In this document: positions 1-5,295 of the stretch, one piece after another
Numbering within the stretch: position 1 is the stretch's first letter
Layout of the letters: the number at the start of each line of letters is the position of its first letter
NCBI GenBank assembly: GCA_046350375.1
Contig: JAXMAO010000023.1
Location: 1 to 6,617 of the forward strand
Length of the DNA: 6,617 nucleotides
Origin: JAXMAO01 sp046350375
GTDB taxonomy: Bacteria > Planctomycetota > Phycisphaerae > UBA1845 > UTPLA1
Direction: 5' to 3'
Program-made: the position numbers and the translations under genes
Notes under the pieces: model-generated
What the model was told of the DNA's origin: nothing
Databases searched by the model: none
Seen by the model: only the letters and a program-made list of their open reading frames with translations

Positions 1-170
1 CGAGCTCAAGCGTCACATGGCGGCCTAGAACCCTGCTGCAAGCAGTCGTCCCACTCATCACGCCAGCCGGCCCGTTGGCCGGTGGATGCGTCCATTGCCG
101 CGTTGACGGCGATGTTGCGCCGGTGGCACTGATGACGCAACGCAACAGTGGCGGAGCACGCAGGCCCAAC
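1..170. other. Region upstream of sdhB with no supportable gene
   Basis: No convincing coding region is visible here. One plus-strand frame is open from the left edge and ends with TAG at 26-28 after the residues ELKRHMAA, which could be the last codons of an upstream gene. Eight codons cannot be identified, and they do not match the usual SdhA ending (close to PPKARVY as I remember it), so sdhA does not appear to lie immediately upstream. A GC-rich inverted repeat sits at 63-85: CCGGCC at 67-72, loop CGTT, GGCCGG at 77-82, extendable by three pairs around a bulged G. It has no following T-run, so it is not a convincing terminator. No clear sigma-70 boxes were seen. Confidence 0.5.
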
Positions 171-950
171 ATGGTGCAGTTCACACTTCCCCGCAATTCC
201 AAGGTGCGGGCGGGCAAGGTCTGGAACAAGCCGCAGGCGAAGGGCAAATGGCGCGAGTTCCGCATCTACCGCTGGAACCCCGACGACGGCCAGAATCCCC
301 GCCTCGACACATACTGGGTCGATCTGGCCTCGTGCGGCCCGATGGTTCTCGACGCGCTGATCAAGATCAAGAGCGAGACCGATTCGACGCTGACCTTTCG
401 CCGGTCCTGCCGCGAGGGCATCTGCGGGTCGTGCTCGATGAACATCGACGGGACCAACACGCTCGCCTGCCTGAAGGCGATCGAGGACGTACGCGGGGCG
501 GTCAAGATCTACCCGCTGCCGCACCTCGAGGTGGTCAAGGACCTAGTGCCGGACCTGACCAACTTCTACGCGCAGCACCGCTCGGTCGAGCCGTGGCTCA
601 AGACCGAGACGCCGATGCCGCCCAAGGAATGGAAGCAGTCGCACGGCGATCGCGAGAAGCTCGACGGGCTCTACGAGTGCATCCTGTGCGCGTGCTGCTC
701 CACGTCCTGCCCGAGCTACTGGTGGAACTCGGACCGCTACCTCGGCCCGGCGATCCTGCTGCAGGCCTATCGCTGGCTGATCGACAGCCGCGACGAGGCG
801 ACGGGTGAGCGGCTCGACAACCTCGAAGACCCGTTCCGGCTCTACCGCTGCCACACGATCATGAACTGCACCAAGGCCTGTCCGAAGGGGCTCAACCCGG
901 CCAAGGCGATTGCCGAGATCAAGAAAATGATGGTCGAGCGGCGGGTCTGA
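171..950 (+). CDS. sdhB: Succinate dehydrogenase iron-sulfur subunit SdhB
   Basis: This 259-aa protein is the iron-sulfur subunit of respiratory complex II. It carries electrons from the FAD of SdhA to ubiquinone at the inner face of the cytoplasmic membrane. Every cluster ligand is visible: C80, C85, C88 and C100 for the 2Fe-2S cluster (the third position is Cys, where E. coli has Asp); C170, C173, C176 and C237 for 4Fe-4S; C180, C227 and C233 for 3Fe-4S. The CPSYWWN motif (181-186) and H228 match the quinone-site region of the family. The start at 171 is chosen because MVQFTLPRNSKV is the usual alphaproteobacterial N-terminus; the frame stays open upstream with ATGs at 75 and 132. The ribosome site is weak, with GGAG at 153-156 about 14 nt before the ATG. 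A thiolase gene follows after 56 nt. sdhA, sdhC and sdhD are not in the window. Confidence 0.97.
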   Translation: MVQFTLPRNSKVRAGKVWNKPQAKGKWREFRIYRWNPDDGQNPRLDTYWVDLASCGPMVLDALIKIKSETDSTLTFRRSCREGICGSCSMNIDGTNTLACLKAIEDVRGAVKIYPLPHLEVVKDLVPDLTNFYAQHRSVEPWLKTETPMPPKEWKQSHGDREKLDGLYECILCACCSTSCPSYWWNSDRYLGPAILLQAYRWLIDSRDEATGERLDNLEDPFRLYRCHTIMNCTKACPKGLNPAKAIAEIKKMMVERRV

Positions 951-971
951 CGACGGCGGATGCGACCCGCC
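940..971 (+). terminator. Hairpin across the sdhB stop codon, no T-run
   Basis: GGCGGGTC at 940-947 and GACCCGCC at 964-971 are perfect reverse complements, giving an 8-bp GC-rich stem with a 16-nt loop that contains the sdhB stop codon. No T-run follows, so this is not a classic intrinsic terminator. It could pause transcription, protect the sdhB 3' end, or be chance in such GC-rich DNA. Confidence 0.25.
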
Positions 972-995
972 CGACCGCTGCCACTTTCATCACGC

Positions 996-1000
996 GGAGG
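996..1000 (+). promoter_or_regulatory. Shine-Dalgarno site of the thiolase gene
   Basis: GGAGG lies 6 nt before the ATG at 1007. It is the strongest ribosome site in the window and fixes the thiolase start. Confidence 0.85.
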
Positions 1001-1006
1001 CGTCCC

Positions 1007-2194
1007 ATGTCCAAAGATCCGATCGTCATCGCCGGCGCGGCGCGCACGCCGATGGGCGGCTTCCAGGGCGACCTGAAGGACGTGGCCGCTCCGCAACTCG
1101 GCGCGGTCGCGGTCAAGGCGGCGGTTGAGCGCGCCAGGATCGCGCCGGACGACGTCGACGAGATCTATTTCGGCTGCGTCCTCCCGGCGGGCCTCGGCCA
1201 GGCGCCGGCGCGCCAGGCCGCACTGGGCGCCGGCCTGCCGCTCACCGCCGCCGCGACCACCGTCAACAAGATGTGCGGCTCCGGCATGCAGGCGACGATG
1301 CTGGCACACGATCTGATCGCCGCCGGGACCGCCAAGGTGATCGTTGCCGGCGGCATGGAGAGCATGAGCAATGCGCCCTACCTGCTCGACCGGGCGCGGG
1401 CCGGCTACCGCATGGGCCACGGCCGGGTGCTCGACCACATGTTTCTCGACGGGCTCGAGGATGCCTACGACAAGGGCCGCCTGATGGGCACCTACGCCGA
1501 GGAGTGCGCCGAGGCCTACCAGTTCACGCGCGCCGCCCAGGACGCCTTCGCGATCCGCTCGCTCGAGCGGGCACGGGGCGCGATCAGCAGCGGGGCGTTC
1601 GAGCGCGAGACCGTGCCGGTCACCGTCAGAAGCGGCAAGATCGAGCGCACGGTGACGAGCGACGAGCAGCCGCCGAAGGCCAAGCCGGAGAAGATCCCGA
1701 CGCTGCAGCCGGCATTCCGCAAGGACGGCACCGTGACCGCGGCCAACTCCAGCTCGATCTCCGACGGCGCAGCCGCGCTGGTACTGATGCGCCGGTCCGA
1801 GGCCGAACGGCGCGGCCTCGCGCCGCTGGCGGTGATCCGCGGCCACGCCAGCCACGCCGGCAAGCCGAGCCTGTTCACGACGGCGCCGATCGGCTCGATC
1901 GAGAAGGTGCTCGGCAAGGTCGGTTGGACCACCAAGGACGTGGATCTCTACGAGATCAACGAGGCGTTCGCGGTCGTCACGATGGCTGCGATGCGCGATC
2001 TGTCGCTGCCGGCCGACATCGTCAACGTCAACGGCGGCGCATGCGCCCTCGGCCATCCGATCGGCGCGTCCGGCGCGCGCATCATCGTCACGCTGCTCGC
2101 CGCTCTCGAGAAACGCGGCCTGAGGAAGGGCGTGGCGTCGCTGTGCATCGGCGGCGGCGAGGCAACGGCGGTGGCAGTCGAGCGGCTGCAGTAG
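1007..2194 (+). CDS. Acetyl-CoA acetyltransferase (thiolase II, AtoB/PhaA type)
   Basis: This 395-aa cytoplasmic enzyme belongs to the thiolase family and most likely joins two acetyl-CoA into acetoacetyl-CoA, or performs the reverse cleavage. The catalytic residues are in the expected places: nucleophile C90 in VNKMCGSGMQA, H350 in the ALGHPIGASGAR block and the general acid/base C380 in CIGGGEA. Spacing and length match the roughly 390-aa bacterial biosynthetic thiolases. GGMESMSNAPYLL and NEAFAVV are further family blocks; the residues after NEAFA (VV) differ from the AAQ seen in many PhaA proteins. The start is fixed by GGAGG 6 nt upstream. The product could feed polyhydroxybutyrate, the ethylmalonyl-CoA pathway or acetoacetate use, but no phaB, phaC or CoA-transferase gene is in the window, so I give no symbol. 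The family is certain; the chain-length preference is inferred. Confidence 0.93.
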   Translation: MSKDPIVIAGAARTPMGGFQGDLKDVAAPQLGAVAVKAAVERARIAPDDVDEIYFGCVLPAGLGQAPARQAALGAGLPLTAAATTVNKMCGSGMQATMLAHDLIAAGTAKVIVAGGMESMSNAPYLLDRARAGYRMGHGRVLDHMFLDGLEDAYDKGRLMGTYAEECAEAYQFTRAAQDAFAIRSLERARGAISSGAFERETVPVTVRSGKIERTVTSDEQPPKAKPEKIPTLQPAFRKDGTVTAANSSSISDGAAALVLMRRSEAERRGLAPLAVIRGHASHAGKPSLFTTAPIGSIEKVLGKVGWTTKDVDLYEINEAFAVVTMAAMRDLSLPADIVNVNGGACALGHPIGASGARIIVTLLAALEKRGLRKGVASLCIGGGEATAVAVERLQ

Positions 2195-2197
2195 CCT

Positions 2198-2212
2198 GGC
2201 GCCTCATGCGCC
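2198..2212. terminator. Small hairpin between convergent gene ends
   Basis: GGCGC at 2198-2202 and GCGCC at 2208-2212 form a 5-bp stem with a 5-nt loop. It overlaps the stop codon of the minus-strand CdsA-like gene and the 9-bp gap after the thiolase stop. There is no T-run on either strand, so the call as a bidirectional terminator rests mostly on position. Confidence 0.2.
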
Positions 2213-2953
2213 GTAGAAGTAGCGGACCAGATGGAAGAAGATCGGCGCGGCATAAAGCATCCGCCCGAGCAGGCCGAGCATGCCCGGACGGTCGGGCGCG
2301 CCGCCCCATTGCTCGACGCCGCGGTCGCGCTTGATCGCGGCGAGCACAAGACGCCCGAACCCGCCGAGCAGGGCCACAGTGGCCGCCAGCGCGGCGGAGC
2401 CGCTGATGCCGAACGGGACAGTGTCCGATAGCAGCGCGCCGATCGCCGAGGCGGCGAGCACGCCGGAGAGCAGGCCTTCCATCGTCAGCGACGGGGCAAG
2501 GCCGGGCGCGAGAAGCCGTCGCCCGATCACGGCATCGCCGGCGCGCTCGGCAATCGCCGCGCCGTAGACGCAGCAGGCCAGGAACACCACCAGCATGACC
2601 GGCGAGGTGCCGGCGTCGAGCAGCGGCATGTTCAACAGCGCCGGCACATGGCTCAGGCAGTAGACGCAGGTCATCAGCGCCCATTGCAGCTCCGCGACAC
2701 GATCGAGGTAGCTCTTCGGGTCGCCGCGGAACACCGACAGGATCGGCAGCAGCAGGAAGGCGTAGACGGGGATGAAGACCGAATAGAGCCCGTACCACTC
2801 GATCGCGATCAGCCAGTGCTGGACGGGCACGACCACGAAGAACGCCGCGAACAGCGCCCAATGGTCGGCGCGCCGCGTGTGGGCCAGCGTCAGGAACTCG
2901 CGCAGAGCCTGGAACGAGGCGAGCGCCGACAGCGTGAGCACGACCGCCATCAT
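2204..2953 (-). CDS. CdsA/YnbB-like membrane protein, probable pseudoenzyme
   Basis: This 249-aa polytopic membrane protein resembles phosphatidate cytidylyltransferases of the YnbB branch, which make CDP-diacylglycerol from phosphatidic acid and CTP. Scaffold matches include LASFQALREFLTL (11-23), TRRADHWALFAAFF (26-39), WYGLYSVFIPVYAFLLLPIL (53-72), CLSHVPALL (99-107), AAIKRDRGV (205-213) and the end AAPIFFHLVRYF. The signature residues are lost: the usual Asn-Asp is A132-A133, the Lys of S-P-x-K-T is L156, the Lys-Asp after KRDxGV is E214-Q215, His-Gly-Gly is R222-P223-G224, and Asp-Arg-x-Asp is G227-L228-L229-G230. Family members are usually about 285-310 aa, so an N-terminal membrane segment also appears to be missing. 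The start ATG (2953-2951) overlaps the plsC stop as ATGA, with a G-rich stretch upstream. The fold assignment is good; I infer that synthase activity is absent. Confidence 0.8.
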   Translation of the reverse strand: MMAVVLTLSALASFQALREFLTLAHTRRADHWALFAAFFVVVPVQHWLIAIEWYGLYSVFIPVYAFLLLPILSVFRGDPKSYLDRVAELQWALMTCVYCLSHVPALLNMPLLDAGTSPVMLVVFLACCVYGAAIAERAGDAVIGRRLLAPGLAPSLTMEGLLSGVLAASAIGALLSDTVPFGISGSAALAATVALLGGFGRLVLAAIKRDRGVEQWGGAPDRPGMLGLLGRMLYAAPIFFHLVRYFYGA

Positions 2954-3615
2954 GGCCTGCCCCCCGCCGGTGCCAGACCGCGCACCGCCGCCTCGGCGCG
3001 GGCCAGGAACACCGGGCGGGTCTCCCCCGGCTCGAGCGCCAGCGGCGCGCCGAACGTCACCGAGCACAGCAGCGGCACCGGCAGAACCTCACCCTTCGGC
3101 ATGACGCGGCCGACGTTCTCGATCCATACCGGGATCAGTGCCGCTTGCGGCCGCGCCTTCGCCAGTCGCCACAGCCCGCTCCGGAACGGCAGCAGCGGAG
3201 CGTCCGTCGTATTGCGCGTGCCCTCGGGGAAAATGATGATCGAGGAGCCGGCATCGAGCGCCGCCAGCACCGGCGCAGTCGGATCGCTGCCGCGACCGAT
3301 CTTGCCGCGCGGGATCAGTACGGCGTCGAACACGTCGCGCCCGATGAACGAGCGCAGCCGGCCGCGGCCCCAGTAGTCATCGCCCGCGACCGGACGGGTG
3401 CGGCGGCGAAGTGCTGGCGGCAACGCCGTCCAGATCAGTACGAAATCGCCGTGGCTCGCATGGTTGGCGAAGTAGATCCGCTGCTCCGCCGTCGGACCGC
3501 AGCCGAGCCAGCGCGCGCGCGCACCGGTCAGCGTCCGCGCAACGGCACGGATGGTTGCAGCGGCAGCCGTCCGCACGGCGTGATGTGCCGGCGCCTGGTC
3601 GGAAAAGCGGTCCAT
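2950..3615 (-). CDS. PlsC-like lysophospholipid acyltransferase
   Basis: This 221-aa protein has the glycerolipid acyltransferase motifs. The catalytic HX4D is H52-D57 in NHASHGD, IPRGK (101-105) sits where the second block is expected, and FPEGTR is at 129-134 with the lysophospholipid-binding Glu E131. Such enzymes move an acyl chain onto a lysophospholipid, typically 1-acylglycerol-3-phosphate, giving phosphatidic acid at the cytoplasmic membrane. No strong membrane helix is visible, so it is probably a peripheral membrane protein. The ATG at 3615-3613 has only a weak purine stretch before it. The stop overlaps the next start (ATGA), so translation of the CdsA-like protein is probably coupled to it. 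PlsC-like plus CdsA/YnbB-like pairs are known in Proteobacteria. This may be an accessory paralogue rather than the housekeeping PlsC; the acyl acceptor cannot be told from sequence. Confidence 0.88.
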   Translation of the reverse strand: MDRFSDQAPAHHAVRTAAAATIRAVARTLTGARARWLGCGPTAEQRIYFANHASHGDFVLIWTALPPALRRRTRPVAGDDYWGRGRLRSFIGRDVFDAVLIPRGKIGRGSDPTAPVLAALDAGSSIIIFPEGTRNTTDAPLLPFRSGLWRLAKARPQAALIPVWIENVGRVMPKGEVLPVPLLCSVTFGAPLALEPGETRPVFLARAEAAVRGLAPAGGRP

Positions 3616-3687
3616 GCCGCCATCATCACCGAGGAGAGTGACGATTTTGCTGAGATCGAGCCGGCATCGGTGACCACCGGTCGCACG
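3616..3687 (-). other. Spacer between the 503-aa gene and plsC
   Basis: This 72-nt gap separates two minus-strand genes. A 7-bp inverted repeat (TCACCGA at 3626-3632, TCGGTGA at 3667-3673) spans most of it with a 34-nt loop, which is too weak to call. No clear promoter boxes or T-run terminator are visible, so read-through from the upstream gene is plausible. Confidence 0.4.
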
Positions 3688-5199
3688 TCAGCCGGCCGGC
3701 GCGCTCCGGCCGAGCAGACGCCGCCAGAGCCGCGCCGGCAGCGTCAGCCAGAACCAGACGCCGAGCAGCCCGCTCCATACGGCGGCCGGGATGCCGGCGA
3801 CAGGGAGAAAAAGCATGACGAAGGCGAGCAGTCGCGCCGCGCGGGCGGCCAGGAAGCCGGCCAGACCCGAATACTCGCCGCGCTGCTCGGCCGGCCAGAT
3901 GCGGCCCCACCAGTGCCGCAGCACCGGCAGGCCCATGACGCCGAGCACGAGCGCCCCGATATACCCGAACTGCAGTGCGGCCGGAATGCCGGGGACGATG
4001 CGGCTGTCGAGCTCCGCCTGGCGCGAAGAGCTTTTCACGTCCGCTTCCATCGACGCGCTGACGACCTGACCCGTCAGCTCGGACAGCATCTCGCTCATCA
4101 GGTCGCCGAGCTTGGATGATCTCGGCTCCGCATTGGCGCCGTTCACCGGCACCGCACGCAGGCTGACGCGGCCCGCTGCCGGCTCGCTCGCCGCGACCAT
4201 CAGCTTCGAGTCGGGCGACGCCAGAGCGTTGAAGAAATCCGCAAGACGGGCGCGGCCGAGCGCGCCGTCGAGACCGGCCACCTCGACCCGCTGCCAGAGC
4301 CAGTTGCGGCCGCCCGGCTGGCGGGACGCGGGCGAATTGAGCACGATCAGATCGACGTCGTTGGCCGCAGCGGCGCGCCGGAGCTCGCCGAGCGGCAGGC
4401 TGCGCTCGCCGCCGCTCGACGGCCGATAGAACAACTGCTCGCCCTCGATCCGCCCGGTGAGCAGCACCGTCTGTCCGTCGAGCGCACCGAGTGCTGATGG
4501 CAGCCGGGCCGGATCGATCGCGTCGACCGTCGCGCGCGGCGATCCCGGCTCCGGCCGCGGCAGCCGCGCAAGCGTCTGCGGTCCGTCCGGCTCGAGCGAC
4601 AGCATCCGGAAGCGCGACGCCTCGAGCGGCCGCGACAGTTGCCAGAGAGCCTCGTCGAACAGGCGACGCTCGCCGACCTCCACGATGACGTTGGGCAGCG
4701 CCTCCGCGTAGAGCCGCTCCGCGGATCCCTCCGTCCGGCGGATCAACGGGTAGCTGTCGGCGCCGACGGCGACGCGAAGATCGCCACCATTCGGCAGATC
4801 CTTGAGCTTGTCCCGGTGCACGAAAACCGTGTCCTCGGTCAGGATCAGCGTCGGCCGCGCATCGGCGGCCGCATCGGGCAGCAGCACGGTCGCGGCCCGC
4901 TTGAGCTCGTCGGGCGTCGCGGCGGTGAAACGCTCGCCGGCGCGGTTGATGAACGTCCAGTGGCCTTCCTGGCTGACGCCGGCCGCGAGCGCACCGCCCT
5001 TGGCGGCGGATGGCGACAGCGACTGCAGGCGGGCCGCCGCGCTCTCGAGCGCGCTGGCGCCGGAGCGAGCGACGCGGGCGCCGCCGTGCTCCGCTGCGGC
5101 CATGATCCGCGACAACCACCCCGCCTCGGCCTCGCTTACGACGGCCGCCGCCAGCGCCATGACCAACGCCGCCGCCTTGATGCGCGATCCCGTGCGCAT
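3688..5199 (-). CDS. Exported membrane-anchored protein of unknown function
   Basis: I do not recognise this 503-aa protein. It begins with a clear signal peptide: MRTGSRIK, a hydrophobic core AAALVMALAAAVV, and a likely signal peptidase I site after A24-E25-A26. A soluble region of about 375 residues follows, rich in Ala, Arg, Asp and Glu. It contains WTFINRAGERFTA near residue 81, DTVFVHRDKLKDLPNGGD and LFYRPSSGGERSLPLGEL, without cysteine pairs or a catalytic motif that I know. The C-terminal fifth is hydrophobic: one helix near 406-428 and a pair near 455-492, ending in an Arg-rich tail. The expected topology is a large periplasmic domain anchored by the C-terminus. The start at 5199 is preferred over an in-frame ATG at 5289, because GGGAG lies 8 nt before it and the signal peptide then begins correctly. 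It is the only gene here with a leader near 100 bp, so it may have its own promoter. Confidence 0.8.
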   Translation of the reverse strand: MRTGSRIKAAALVMALAAAVVSEAEAGWLSRIMAAAEHGGARVARSGASALESAAARLQSLSPSAAKGGALAAGVSQEGHWTFINRAGERFTAATPDELKRAATVLLPDAAADARPTLILTEDTVFVHRDKLKDLPNGGDLRVAVGADSYPLIRRTEGSAERLYAEALPNVIVEVGERRLFDEALWQLSRPLEASRFRMLSLEPDGPQTLARLPRPEPGSPRATVDAIDPARLPSALGALDGQTVLLTGRIEGEQLFYRPSSGGERSLPLGELRRAAAANDVDLIVLNSPASRQPGGRNWLWQRVEVAGLDGALGRARLADFFNALASPDSKLMVAASEPAAGRVSLRAVPVNGANAEPRSSKLGDLMSEMLSELTGQVVSASMEADVKSSSRQAELDSRIVPGIPAALQFGYIGALVLGVMGLPVLRHWWGRIWPAEQRGEYSGLAGFLAARAARLLAFVMLFLPVAGIPAAVWSGLLGVWFWLTLPARLWRRLLGRSAPAG

Positions 5200-5295
5200 G
5201 CTCGCCACTCCCGCCAAATCCTTGCCCGCTCGGCCGAGCCCGCTCCTTGCCGCACGCGAGCGGCGATATTGGGGCTTTCTTGCCCGCACCGACGT
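5200..5295 (-). promoter_or_regulatory. Leader of the 503-aa gene with a 12-bp palindrome
   Basis: This 96-nt gap precedes the 503-aa gene. It holds a perfect 12-bp palindrome, GCTCGGCCGAGC (5228-5239), ending 29 nt before the start codon, and a 5-bp stem GCCGC/GCGGC (5249-5253, 5260-5264). The palindrome could be an operator or an mRNA hairpin near the ribosome site, but short GC palindromes arise often by chance in DNA of this composition. The ribosome site GGGAG (minus strand, around 5208-5212) is good. Confidence 0.3.

Noticed and set aside
63..85. GC-rich hairpin upstream of sdhB as an intrinsic terminator
   Set aside because: There is no T-run after the stem and no identifiable upstream gene for it to terminate, so it is mentioned only within the region description.
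842..2056. Long minus-strand open frame (about 400 codons) opposite sdhB and the thiolase
   Set aside because: The translation is Arg/Ala/His-rich and low in hydrophobic structure, typical of the antisense of a GC-rich gene, and the plus-strand thiolase is certain.
1273..2334. Plus-strand open frame of about 350 codons inside the thiolase gene
   Set aside because: It is a frame-shifted shadow of the thiolase, with an extreme Arg content and no recognisable domain.
2204..2953. Calling the CdsA-like gene a functional cdsA
   Set aside because: The Lys-Asp, His-Gly-Gly and Asp-Arg-x-Asp positions of the family signature are all replaced, so a working phosphatidate cytidylyltransferase is not supported.
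3626..3673. 7-bp inverted repeat TCACCGA/TCGGTGA before plsC
   Set aside because: A 34-nt loop and a 7-bp stem are expected by chance, and no terminator or operator features accompany it.
3145..4119. Plus-strand open frame of about 320 codons across plsC and the 503-aa gene
   Set aside because: It is a shadow with a Gln/Arg/Pro-rich composition. It overlaps the plsC motifs on the other strand, which are unmistakable.
3626..5119. Second long minus-strand open frame overlapping the 503-aa gene in another frame
   Set aside because: Its product is an Arg-rich, low-complexity sequence without membrane or signal features. The chosen frame has a signal peptide, a good ribosome site and membrane helices.
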